Part shown: positions 1-10,974 of the stretch, in pieces
Numbering within the stretch: the first letter of the stretch is position 1
Layout of the letters: each line of letters starts with the position of its first letter
Origin: Didymodactylos carnosus
Lineage: Eukaryota > Rotifera > Eurotatoria > Philodinida > Philodinidae
DNA length: 24,003 nt
Reading direction: 5' to 3'
NCBI GenBank assembly: GCA_905250885.1
Contig: CAJNOQ010002507.1
Location: 1-24,003 of the forward strand
Translations under genes and position numbers: made by a program
The notes under the pieces: model-generated
Told to the model about the DNA's origin: nothing
Database searches by the model: none
The model's input: the letters and a program-made list of their open reading frames with translations, nothing else

Positions 1-218
1 TATTGCCAAACCATCTGTCCAAAAAAAACTGTCTTTTTTTTGTTTTTTTTTATTAAAATAATCTCCTAAAAATTCGCTATTAAACCTCTTTTTTTTTTTT
101 TTTTTTTTTTTTTTGTTGTTGTTCTCAAGTCTGTTTAATATTTAATTATCTTTTAGATTAAAACAATAGCTGATAATTAAAAGTGGTGTAACAATCATTA
201 AAATTTAGAGGTGATAAA

Positions 219-260
219 ATGATTTCAACATCAACATCAGCATTTATCCATGTTTTAATT
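219..260 (+). CDS. Candidate first coding exon of the 5-HT2-like receptor (speculative)
   Basis: An ATG at 219 opens 14 codons (MISTSTSAFIHVLI) that end exactly at a textbook donor, GTAAGT at 261. It leaves phase 0, which is the phase the exon at 6128 needs. Among the good GTAAG-type donors I checked between 1 and 6127, this is the only one with an ATG reading openly into it in phase 0. Joined, it would give a short extracellular N-terminus, usual for aminergic receptors. Against it: the intron would be about 5.9 kb, far longer than the others here, and a 14-codon match can arise by chance. Confidence 0.3.
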
Positions 261-2263
261 GTAAGTAACTAAGAATAATCTTTTATTTTACTAAACACAT
301 ATATAACTAACAAATTATTCACAACTACAAAATGAGTTCATTTATCATGCAAAAACATCTACTATTAAAATCAACGTACGATATTTTTCATGATTTTATA
401 TAAAGCGAGAAACAGATAATTCTGTTTAATATCTCATTTAATATATTTCAATCTGGTCGTTTACAAATCTGATTGGTGTTCCATCTTCTTTTTTTTTCTT
501 TTTTAAAATTTTTGTTTATCTATTCAATTTAGAAGAAAATAAATTAAGAGATAAGAACAGCATCGTGGCAAAGAAAACAAAAAGAAATCGTCACGGAAAA
601 TATGTATATGAACAGAGTCTAAGTATAATTTCATGTTAAAGTATTCATACTTATTCAAAAAACAGAGCAGTTGATTTTGATGTTTTCATTCGTTTTGTGA
701 CACACGAAACGTTGCCTTATTTGGCTTATTATCTCTTTTAAAATGAGTTTAAATTTTTCAAGTAACAAAAAAACAACAACATAGTACAAATTTTTCTAAT
801 ATAAATACGCGTTATTCATTTTTTTAATCAAATTTTTTTAAATTTGATTAATTTTTTGTCTTTTTTTCTAATTTCCTATTGAGCCATACATGATATACAT
901 GTAGTAGAAAATCATCTTTTTCAACTCAATGAATTGTGTAAAATTACTTTGAGTTTTTTCTTTTACTATAAAAAAAAAAACCACTAGTCATGTTTACCAG
1001 GTTCAATAGCTAATGATTTGCGATAAATTCAGTAGATGGATAGTCATGCAAAACACTTTTTTCTATTGAATGTTACACTCTTTTGTAGAAAAAAATTTTG
1101 CTGTTCTCAAGAGAGTGACAGTACATTATACATAAAGGTTTTGTTCCTCTACTGATTGAATAACAAAAAAAAAAAGAAGATCACCTCTGTTTTTCATTTG
1201 ATATAAACGAGTGTTTAACTAAGTTGAAACAATCTAATCTGAATAACACAACAGCTATTGAAATAATCTTATATTTTTAACATTTAATTTAAGTATTTTG
1301 AATGACAAAAATATTTATTTTTATTTTAGTCTAATTCGATTAAATTTTTCGGATATGAATTTAAAATATCACGTAAAAATACCATTCTTTCAATTCTGGT
1401 TAATAAATTTTTAAGAAAAATCAGGTAAAAGATCTCGGTTATAAAAATGAAGTTTTTTTTTTATGGCAAAATCATCGATGAGATCACGAGAAAAAATGTA
1501 ATTTAACTTAAGTTAAGATAAACATGCTTTAGATCTCGCAATACTTTTGAGTGTATAAACTATCTTTATTTTCCTTCTAATTTATACTAGTTTTTCCACT
1601 AAATGTTCAGCTTTATCTATTTAACAAAAAGAAAATGAAAATAGACAGAGAAACGCTCGAACTTGTGTGATGAGATATTATCATTAGTATCAATTGGAGA
1701 AATGTGTGTGCTAATATAAAGACGAACGATGTGATATGTTTTCTTGATGACGGTATTATACAACACGTACATTTCTAATTAGTAAATATGTTGATATTCT
1801 TTTCAAACTCTAAATATACTTCGACTAACTAGATCGCTACATCATTGTACGATATGTACAATTTTCAAGATCTAAACCATATTTTTTGGTCATACAGATG
1901 AATCAAGATATATTACATGCGCTTTTCCCATGATCTTTTACATGCTTTTGACATAAAAAGATTTAATTTTCGTAACCAAGATCTTTTACATGTTTTTGTT
2001 TCGCAATTTTGTCAACCGGGATCAAAAGCATGTTACTTCCGTGATCATTTCTCATTTTGCCTAAATTTTAAACAAAAAAACAAAAAGATTGAAATACAAG
2101 TTACAAAACAAAAACAAATGATCAGATCGTAAACTCAACTAAAGATGTAAGAAAAAAACCGGAGAAATTGAGTGATGAACAAACACGTGAGAACTAGAAC
2201 GATAGTTTAAAATATTATGTTGAATATTTTACTGCATTATGTTTATATTTTCCTTTTCAGATT
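261..2263. other. Non-coding AT-rich stretch
   Basis: No open frame here resembles a protein and the longest (71 codons, from 1917) has no recognisable content. The stretch holds T and A homopolymers and a small cluster of related words at 1931-2047: GATCTTTTACATG occurs twice directly (about 1932 and 1980), and a degenerate inverted copy lies at about 2021-2047. If the exon at 219 is real, this is first-intron sequence. Confidence 0.6.
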
Positions 2264-3405
2264 GTCAGAGTCATAACGGGTGGCCCAGATTAAATTGCCG
2301 GACTTTCAAAGACTTCGTTTTGATGCCAAAAGATTGACAATTTTGTCTAAATTTATTCATATCCTGTTTTAAAATTAAGTATACATCGTTCTCTTGTGAC
2401 AGTAAAAGTACTGGAAACTCCAGAACTCTAGTCAAAATCCTAGACAATCCTACCAGGATCTTCATAGGATCCTAATTGAATCCGGGCGACTGAAAAGTTC
2501 TAGGATTTGATAGAATTTATCTAGGATTTTATTAGGAGTCTATTACTCTGGAGGAATAGACTCCTAATAAAATCCTAGATAAATTCTATCAAATCCTAGA
2601 ACTTTTCAGTCACCCGGATTCAATTAGGATCCTATGAAGATTCTAGTAGGATTGTCTAGGATTTTGACTAGGAAAATCTCAAGTGCGCACCACTTCACTA
2701 GAAAAGAAATGTGTTTTATCTTCTAAAGAAGTTTTGTACGTGCCATTCAAACATAGTACGAAAAACTACAATAAATGCTTAATTTTTTACACACGAAACC
2801 AAATTTTTAAAATGATGTACGGGACCGTAAAAACGGGTTACAATAATTGTCTCATTACGTGTATTTGACACTATTCACTCTAAAGGAAGATGTCTCAACT
2901 CTATCATCTATTACCAAAATGGTGCAATCCATAGAGAGATTTGAAATTCTGCATCTTTTGATATTAAAACGATCATTTATATAGGTTAAGGTTTTGAGAA
3001 AAAGTCTAAAATAACTAACCACGTCATTGGACGAATACGTCTTTTAATGTTTTGCATTTTACCAAAACAGAAACAAATACGAGTATGGGAAAGAATATAC
3101 TAGTAGATACAACGAAAGGTTCTGCGCTTTTCATAACTAAAATGAAGTTTTGGAACCAGACTTAACTGGACAAAAACTAATTTACAACGTACCTCAGCAA
3201 CGAAGCTTTTTGTGGCTTCCAATCTTTTTACTATCACAAGAGAACGATATATACTTAATTTTAAAACGAGATATGAATGAAATCTAGACAAAATTCCCTA
3301 TCATTCGGCATCAAAACGAAATTTTTTTATTAAGTTTAACTTAAGAAAAAAAGTCTTTGAAAGATCGTCAGTTTAATTTGGACTACCCGCTATTCTCTAT
3401 TCAAG
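2264..3405. mobile_element. Inverted-repeat-bounded element (about 1.1 kb)
   Basis: The left arm (about 2264-2408) and right arm (about 3225-3405) are inverted copies. Reverse-complemented, the left reads TCACAAGAGAACGATGTATA and continues through TTAATTTTAAAAC, ATATGAAT and GGCATCAAAACGAA. The right carries the same words in the same order from about 3234. The right arm has about 30 extra bases (an AT-rich insertion near 3325-3355). The core between holds the 2428-2671 hairpin and no conserved protein. This looks like a non-autonomous DNA transposon with long terminal inverted repeats, or two inverted copies of a dispersed repeat. No target-site duplication could be identified. Confidence 0.55.
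2428..2671. repeat. Near-perfect long hairpin (118-bp arms, 9-nt loop)
   Basis: Left arm 2428-2545 and right arm 2555-2671 are reverse complements with a handful of substitutions and one 1-nt length difference. The loop is TACTCTGGAG-like (2546-2554). The arms start CTAGTCAAAATCC and end GGATTTTGACTAG. The word ATCCTA/TAGGAT recurs several times inside each arm, so the arms themselves have repetitive content. Near identity of the arms means recent formation or upkeep by conversion. A transcript across it would form an extended double-stranded RNA. Confidence 0.85.
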
Positions 3406-4448
3406 ATTGATTAATGACGTCATCGAGTAATTGAGTTGCCAAAAAAATCGTCACTTGAACTTTTTCATATCGATCAAAACAATTTCTCATTGGTTTCATA
3501 TTATTTTTTTCAACAACATTTATTCATAATTAAATTTTGTTTTTTGTTTTTCTTTTTTTTTGAACTAAAATCGGGCATTTATTTTTTTAACCATCAATCT
3601 ATGAAATCATATTTCTGTTAAGTACGTTATGTACGTATGTCGCTATTTTTGCTGTAGAAAAATATTTCGATCGAATGTTGAGAATGAATGAACATACGAT
3701 GTCGTTTTCTAAAAATAACGAGGAAAAAAAACTCGCTGTTTTATTAATTCATGTGAAAATTAACATGCATTTTCCCATCAAACAGAGCGATTGAGCAGAA
3801 TTAAATATAATCACTAAAAATATTTGATGTGTCATTCCAGTGGATTAGTTTTCAACAATCGAAGAAATTGAAAATATTACAATGGTCAAATAGAGATTAA
3901 CTTAATTAACTAAAGAAAAAAAACAAACAAACAGATAAGTATGAAGAAGCATGGCGCTATTACATTCGAGATATATTATCTCTCCATGAAAATTCAGCTT
4001 TATTCTATTTTCTTTTTTTTTATACTCGAAAAATGTTGAGCATTCTGTTAAAAGAAATGGATGATGAATGACATATTTTTTCAAGCACATACCTTTTAAT
4101 CGATACGTTGTCAAGAATTTTATAGGCAGGTATTAGAAAAGATTATATTTGTACTAAACACATTTGATTGAAAAAAATATTCACACTATTTTAGACATCA
4201 TTCAGACATCATATGCTAAAGTGACAGTAATTGTAAAATTTCATGGAAAAAAAATATGAGTTATTTGAAAAAGTTTGATATTGAAGTACAATGTGAAAGA
4301 GAAAAATACTAGTAAAATAATTAGAATATCTATAAATTTATTCATTTATAACTCTTTTAATAGTTAAAAATATAAAGATTAAAAAAATCTGTTTGTTAAA
4401 TTATCTCAATCTTCTGTTATTATTCGTTTATATATTTTGTCTTTACAG
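3406..4448. other. Non-coding AT-rich stretch
   Basis: Only short, biased open frames occur here, for example 61 codons from 3436 dominated by Phe and Ser from T-rich runs. I see no motif, no RNA gene and no repeat pair of note. Confidence 0.55.
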
Positions 4449-4740
4449 AACATAAAACAAGTGTGAAAAATGCAGACGATAGAAAGAAGAAAAAGTAATA
4501 AAAAACAGACTATCTCTTTTTCTTCTTGTACATTTTTTTCTTTTTGTTTGTCGATTTTCTGTGTAATTAATTCATCATTCTTAGTAGATAGTTTTTCTTT
4601 GATTTTTCGATCGTCAATTAGAATTATTTTTCATTTATTGAAAAAAAAAAATTCATTCAACAACGAACAAGAAAGATCTGATTGTTAGTGTTTATTATTT
4701 TTCAGTGAAGAAAAAATAAAAACAAATGAGATAAATCAAA
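4449..4740 (+). other. Possible non-coding (5' UTR type) exon
   Basis: The segment is bounded by a convincing acceptor (TTTTGTCTTTACAG ending at 4448) and a consensus donor (GTAAGT at 4741). It contains a 72-codon open frame (4470-4688) of Ser, Phe and Lys runs without recognisable domains. All frames relevant to the receptor close before the donor: TAA at 4732-4734 blocks the phase needed for the exon at 6128. If transcribed it could be an upstream untranslated exon of the receptor, in which case translation would start later, for example at the Met codon at 6239. It is equally compatible with chance splice-site matches. Confidence 0.25.
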
Positions 4741-6127
4741 GTAAGTCTTTATTTCTCTTATAGGTATCGATGATACAAAAGCAAAAATAGAATTAGCTCT
4801 TTTCTTTTTATATACATTTGCATCAATTTTTAGTTGTGTTTTTGAATAGAACAAATAACTGTTTCAAAATGTAAAATTTTACATACTGAAAAAAAAGGTG
4901 ATTTAGAATCAAATTAAGTCACATTAATGTACCTTATTCTGTGAAAATAAGACACATTAACGCGACTTAATTTGATCCTGAGTCGCATTTTGCTTTTTTA
5001 GAGTGTAGATGAAAAAAAATAGAGGGAAGATGGAATGATTTTTTTTGGACATAAATTAGTTATATTTTATCATAAGTAATACTCATTTTTAGTAGACAGA
5101 AAAGTAAAAATTAATAATTTTGTTTATTAAAAGCAAAAAATTTAGTTAGAATAATTAACATCGGAAATAGTAAGTTTACCAACATTCTCGATATTTGTTT
5201 TTTTTGTTGACCTTTACGAAAAGTTGCTCTATTCTTTCCTACATTTATATAACATATCAGATAAACTAATTAATCATCTAACATTTTTTTTATGTCTAAA
5301 AAATCATTAGAATGACGAGTCAATTGTAGTGATATTTGTTAAGATAACTAACTAACTAACTAACTTATATTTAAGATTTAGAAGTGCGTAAATTGAAATA
5401 TGTAAGAATTTCCGTAAGTTAAATGGACATGTTTTTCCCTTTGACATTTGTTAATTCTCAGATATTTTATTGATGTTAAGTTAAGGCGAGAGGAGAGAAT
5501 CAACACTTGAATGACTGTATCTATTAGGATAAAAAACAAAACAAAACAAAAAAAATGCATTATATACAGGATATAAATAACAAAATATCGAATAATAACA
5601 AATTAATAATATATTCATCAAGATAATATTTTTCATTTACCGTCGACTATATTATTCCTATATGAACATATGTAAGTAAAGATTTATTCAGTAAAATATT
5701 TTTTCTTTCGAATAGAATATAGACTGAAAGGTGTGTCTTCGTCAAGTATAATAAATTTATCAACTAAATCGAACATTCATTTTACTTTCTTATTTTCTTT
5801 ACATGATTTTCTAAATTAATTTTCATTATCAATTTTTATATATTGTTCAATAAATCGAATCGTACAAATCGACAGACGATTCTTTACGATCAATATAAAA
5901 TGAACAAAAACAGTAAGAGAAAAAAAATAGATAAAAAAAAAAGAAAAATAATGATAAATCAACAGAAAACAATGAAATTGTCTCTTATTTTCTTATTCTA
6001 AATTGACTAAGGATAAATGCATTATCCATGTGTCGTTGTTGTTCTATTGTCCTCCTATTTATACTTACATATTTAAGTTGTGTTAATCGCTTTTTTTTTT
6101 TTATTTCTTCTTCTTGTTCTTCTTAAG
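4741..6127. other. Non-coding stretch upstream of the first supported receptor exon
   Basis: The stretch contains the 124-bp MITE described separately and a short (AACT)n run at about 5345-5364. A pyrimidine tract with TTCTTAAG at 6090-6127 forms the acceptor for the receptor exon. No conserved coding was seen. If both the 219 and 6128 exons belong to the receptor, this is intron. Confidence 0.55.
4882..5005. mobile_element. 124-bp MITE with TA-flanked terminal inverted repeats
   Basis: The element folds almost completely on itself. The left half from 4882 reads CATACTGAAAAAAAAGG, then ATCAAATTAAGTCACATTAATG. The right half reverse-complemented reads CACTCTAAAAAAGC, then ATCAAATTAAGTCGCGTTAATG. 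Arms of about 57-60 bp flank a loop near 4940-4945. TA dinucleotides sit just outside both ends (4880-4881 and 5006-5007), the target site used by Tc1/mariner-type transposases. It has no coding capacity. Its ends resemble those of the larger element at 19004-19949. Confidence 0.65.
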
Positions 6128-9100
6128 GAAACTAATTATACGACATGGTTTATTACACAAACAAATAAAGCAACCACTACAGGAACAACATTAAATAGTC
6201 AAGTATTTTCCAGTGTACAACAATCAACACCAAACATTATGTGGTTTAGATTTTTACTTATTATTGGTAAGAATAACTTAAATTTTATCTAGGTTAATGA
6301 TATTCGATCAAAAACGGAAGAAATAATATTGTACTTATTAGTGATAAGTTTGTTCATTATCCAAAGTACGACATACTTCTATTACATGAATTCATGAGTT
6401 AGATCAATCTTAGTTGAAGAAAAACAAGAAAAAAACAAAATTTATGAAATAAACTTTGTTTTTAATTTCAGAAATATTACATACTGTAGTGTCAATAGTA
6501 TAGATTCTAGACTATTATATAAATTATATGATATTTATTTTTGTTCAAAGATCAGTTCATCAGAGTCATCACTTTCACACGATACTCAGCAATAATATAT
6601 TACAAAAAAAAAGCGAAAATATCGTCTTTATGAGTGACAGAAGTTTATGATGTGTCTAACAAATATACTTCTGTATTAATTATGATAAAAAAATAACGCA
6701 AGATTAACCAATTTCACATTGTTATACACACAAAAAAACTAACAACAACACATTTTTTTTCTCTAATCATTGATTATTTATCTTTGATTTAATTGTTATC
6801 TAACTGAATGTTGAATAAATTCATTCATAGTTCATTTAACAAAATAAAGACAACAAAGGATTTTAGGTTTTGTTTTTTGTTTTGATCAAAGTTTCATTCA
6901 TTTATTATTTTCATTGCAGTTATATTTGTAACAGCCGCCGGAAATATACTTGTTTGTTTGGCTATTACAAGAGAACGAAAATTACAAAATACAACAAATT
7001 ATTTTTTAATGTCACTTGCTATTGCCGATTGTATGGTTGCCCTTCTAGTTATGCCAATGGGAATGGTTGCTGAAGCATTCGGTAAATTATTAAATTTAAT
7101 TTTTAAATAAATTAATCTACTTTTTTTCTTTTTCAAATCATTTATATGATTTAATTTATTCTTTCTTTTTTTTACTATTGAATTAACTCAAAACTTTGTA
7201 GATTACTGATGCAGTGTTTAATAAGTATTAGAAGTATTTTAAGAAATTATTATTTTGGTACAAGCACATAAAATAAATATCTTCAGTTGAAGAGCTATCA
7301 ACATCATCATCATCATCATCATCATACTGTCTCTTTCTTATTTAAGGTTATTTTCCTTTACCACATTATTGTTGTGTTATATTTGCCACTGCTGATGTAT
7401 TATGTTGTACATCATCAATATGGCATATGTCAACAATGTCAATGGATCGTTATTTTACCATACGTTTTCCATTTCGATATGGTCGTAATAAAACAAAACG
7501 TATTATGTTATTGAAGATTATTGCTGTTTGGGCTATTTCATTAGCCGTATCGTCACCCGTATTCGTTTTAGGCATTGTTGATCGTCGTAATGTACTTATT
7601 AATGGTATATGTGCACCAAATAATGCTACTTTTAAAGCTGTCGGTGGCGTATTTGCATTTTATATTCCATTTATTATTATGATTGTTACTTATGCGCTTA
7701 CAATGCGTTCATTAAGAGATGTATTAGTTCATAAACGTCGCTATAATAGAGAACGTCGTCGTGATCAAACATTTCGCCCTTTAGCCACAATTATAAATCA
7801 ATATGCTGAAATAGCGCATGGACTGCGTCAAACAGGCACAACAATGACAACAACAACAAAGACAGTTGTTAAAAAAACTCCATATACAGTAATTACCACT
7901 ACAACAGCTTCTCCAATTGATAAAAATCATCCATTTTTCTTCTCATCAAATGGGACATTATTGATGGATCATAATCAAAAACATGATATATCTCAGTACG
8001 GTTCATTTACAACAGCCAATGGTCAAGTATTAAATATATCTCCAACAGGTATAAATTCATTAGATCAAGAAGCAAATCATTTGATGATTTCTTATATTAA
8101 ACAACATCATTCCAAGAAAAAACAATATGATGTTATGTATAGGAAAGATTGTGATATGAGCACCGTTTACGAGATGACAGAATTTTCAAAGTCATCATCA
8201 GGTAGTGATTATAGAGTTGCATCTTCATGTCTTCATCAACGTCGATCAGTGGTCATTGTCGATCAAACATCAGCTCATGTATGTGAACAACAACCATATG
8301 GTGAAGTAAAAAATAAGGAAGGACAGCAACAACAACAACAATTAGAATTGAGTACAAATCAATTGAAAGAAGTTATTATTATAGAAAATCAAATTCCATC
8401 AGTAGAAGAAGAAATATATGGTAAATACATTTTCTTGTTTACTCTTATAATCTGTTAAAGTAATATATCTTGATTCTTACGGTTTTTCTATAAGACAAAG
8501 TAACCCTTCCCAGAACAACTGTCTCTACGAGCATTCAGTATCTGTAATAAAAGTAGAATAAAAAGTAACCAACTTATGGTCCTGTCGTGACTATGTATAA
8601 GAAAATAACCATAGTAAATTGAGACAACAGTCATTCTTTCGCAATAAACAAAAGATAGTGTAGTGTTAGGAATATGAAATTTAAAAGGCGAATGGCATGC
8701 TAATCATTGATCTATATTGATACCATGGACTTGAGAATATTTTTTATTTTTTTCTAAGATGAACTACCACCTGATCCTGATACTAACATTAATGAAACAT
8801 CACAATCATCAGAAAATATTCATGTAGCTAATAATTCTGTTTGTTTAACAACAACATCAATATCCATTGAGAATTGTGCTGCGTTCATTATGCGTTTGAT
8901 CGAACTTTTTTATCGATATTATTACGTGAACAATCGCTATCAGTTTTCTCAACAGCAACTAAACTATAGAAACGTTTTACCAATCGAATACTTTTCGCAC
9001 AATAAATATATTACCGAAACTAGCCCAACGTTATCATTGTCAGATACAACTTTAAAACATAATAATCCATCTTCAAATATTTATCAAAATAAAATACAAA

Positions 9101-10464
9101 TTGATGCTACATATGTTAATAATCAGACTACTTGTACGTCGCTTTCGGTACCGATAGTGCTATCAGAAATGCAGACTAGTCAAACATTGTCAACAAATAA
9201 TTATATACTCAATAATGAAAGATTAGATGATGATAAACATCATCAGTCAACATCAATGTCATATTTAGTCGGAAATAAGCAGACAATGTCCGTCTCCACA
9301 CAAACAGATCATTCATACATTCCAAAATCATTGAGTAGTTTTAGTGATAAGCCATGCAACCAACAGCAAAACAATGATCTATCGAATAGAACAAAAGGAA
9401 CATTTTCATTTTCAAAACATTTTCTTTGCACATCATTCCCTCACACAACATCGACTCGTTCAGAATCAGAAGATGAACGTATTTCTACAAATCTTCATTC
9501 AGGTTCATTATTTACAAATTTTTTTAAATACCATAAATCAAAACGATCGTCGAGTAATACGGGTACAGGATCTGGTGCGGGTAATAGTTCAACAAAATCA
9601 TCCTTATCATGGGGACAGCATTCATCATCGTCATACCATCAACAAAAATCAGCAACTGTACCTCATCATCATTCATCATTATTAAAACAAATCGAATGTG
9701 AAATGGATTCTGTATTAGCACAGCAACGCTCACGTGGATCATCTGCATCGAGTCTATTCTTTAATAATAAACTTCATCGTAACAGAAAACGAAGAAGAAA
9801 ACGAAGACCATTTGTTCTATCTAATAGTCATAATAGTCCCGGTGGGAATAGTCTTAGACAACAACAAATTTATTCCAGTTCTACTTCATCATCCACGTAC
9901 AATAGTGAAACATCCACTTCTCGTATATCTCGTTTTCTCTCATCTCAACGTCAACAACAACAACATCATTTACAACAACAACAACATCATTTGCAGCAAC
10001 AACAACAACAAGAAAAAATTGTCGCACAAAATGAACGAAAAGCATTACGTGTATTATTAATTATATTTTGTGTTTTTGTTACATTATGGACACCATTTTT
10101 TATTTGTACATTTATATCGGCTGTATGTGATAAATGTCGAGAAAAAATACCATCAATAATGTGGTTTTGGATAACGTGGCTTGGTTATACATCATCGATG
10201 GCTAATCCTCTTGTTTATACAATATTTAGTGATGCATTTCGAAGAGCATTCACTAATCTATTATGTTGTCGATCAAGTGATTCAATGTTTGCACATCAAT
10301 TATCGACAAAATCATCCTATCCAAAAGGTGCAATATTTCTTCGACATAATGGAACTGCTGGTTGTTCAGGTACATCAACACCGATAGGAAGAGAACGAGA
10401 ACAAAATAATAATCAAGAAGCAATAGTCTATGTGAATAAATACAATCTTGAGGCAATAAGATAA
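6128..10464 (+). CDS. 5-HT2: Serotonin 5-HT2-like G-protein-coupled receptor with a giant third intracellular loop (5' end incomplete)
   Basis: Exons 6128-6266, 6920-7081, 7347-8420 and 8759-10464 join in phase (all phase-1 GT-AG introns) into 1,026 codons ending at TAA 10462-10464. Residues are numbered from 6128. TM1 holds GN (N55). TM2 holds [11 protein letters not shown] (D83), followed by LVMP. C110 is the disulphide Cys, D117 the amine-binding Asp and DRY spans 134-136. TM4 has KIIAVW (W162), TM5 FYIP (P208), TM6 LWTPFF (W902) and TM7 NPLVY (N941). CC at 961-962 is a likely palmitoylation site after helix 8. [13 protein letters not shown]-x-PLP before C3.25, KIIAVW and LGYxSS match vertebrate 5-HT2 receptors best, which couple to Gq. 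TM5 lacks the serines typical of catecholamine receptors. The third loop (about 222-883) is some 660 residues and low in complexity. The N-terminus has an NYT sequon. The start is uncertain: no ATG precedes the acceptor at 6127 in frame. The class is firm; the 5-HT2 subtype is likely but unproven. Confidence 0.85.
6267..6919 (+). other. Receptor intron 2 (653 nt)
   Basis: It starts with GTAAGAA and ends with TTTCATTGCAG, phase 1, splitting the Val codon just inside TM1. It is about ten times longer than the introns of the neighbouring ATPase. I see no gene or structured RNA inside it. Confidence 0.85.
7082..7346 (+). other. Receptor intron 3 with a (CAT)8 tract
   Basis: It starts with GTAAATT and ends with CTCTTTCTTATTTAAG, phase 1, and rebuilds the Gly codon of AEAFGYFPLP between TM2 and TM3. 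A perfect (CAT)8 microsatellite at 7302-7325 ends about 21 nt before the acceptor, where the branch site would be expected. Repeat-length change there could affect splicing. Reading this exon from its acceptor restores C3.25 and D3.32, which confirms the junction. Confidence 0.85.
8421..8758 (+). other. Receptor intron 4 (338 nt) inside the third-loop coding region
   Basis: Donor GTAAAT at 8421 and acceptor TTTTTTTCTAAG ending at 8758, phase 1, making GAT from G+AT. Read through, the upstream exon adds about 12 hydrophobic residues and stops at 8456-8458. Retention would thus give a five-helix receptor without TM6 or TM7. Downstream of the acceptor the frame runs open from 8759 through 8890 to the stop, which supports the splice. 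Confidence 0.8.
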
Positions 10465-10974
10465 TAATTTCCTGTTATTTTTCCTACAGCAAACACAATT
10501 TTTTTGTTTTTCCTATTTGTTTAGATAATTAAAAAAAAAGCACCAATCAAAAAACGTTGTTATGAGAGGTTCAATCGAATAATTTTTGTTTAGAATAATC
10601 CATAAACTAGTAAGATATTTAATTATTTTCTTTTAAACAGAAAAATTCAAAACATTCCACTCAACAACTTTAGTATAAACACAGTACTAAAATAATCTTT
10701 GCATTCTAAAATTTATTTAAGACTACTTTTTGATGAAAATATTTTTTTATTACACTTTCGTATTACATACAAAGATGTCTTAATCACATTGATCATTTCG
10801 TTTATTATCTACATATAAATAGTAACTTGTTCTTAAAGATGACTAGAAAGATTTCTTGAATGAACAATAATATTATGAGTTAAAATTTCTAGATGAGAAG
10901 GACAATTTTTTATCATATAATAAATTATATATTTTTTTCTTTAACACATGTATATAATAGTTCTAATTACATAC
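10465..10974. other. Convergent intergenic stretch; shared 3' region of the receptor and ATPase
   Basis: AATAAA occurs on the plus strand at 10919-10924, about 455 nt beyond the receptor stop. On the minus strand AATAAA lies at 10801-10806 and 10746-10751, where it could serve a truncated ATPase transcript. Transcripts of the two genes would overlap if these sites are used. No ATPase exon coding for GDGxND is present on the minus strand. The only acceptor-like site in the expected place (CTCATCTAG ending about 10887) leads within five codons to a stop. Confidence 0.5.

Noticed and set aside
6080-6127. In-frame N-terminal extension of the receptor into the Phe/Leu-rich run
   Set aside because: It begins at a GTG, has no ATG, and the Phe/Leu run is the polypyrimidine tract of the acceptor.
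7287-7514. Plus-strand frame with an eight-His run
   Set aside because: It is the (CAT)8 tract in a receptor intron read out of frame, continuing as a shadow of the receptor exon.
9344-10456. Several 67-113 codon frames on both strands
   Set aside because: They are other-frame shadows of the large receptor exon, whose own frame holds TM6 and TM7.
6128-10464. Dopamine D2-like receptor identity
   Set aside because: TM1-TM3 share words with D2 receptors, but TM2 ([11 protein letters not shown]), GY-x-PLP, TM4 (KIIAVW) and TM5 without serines fit 5-HT2 better.
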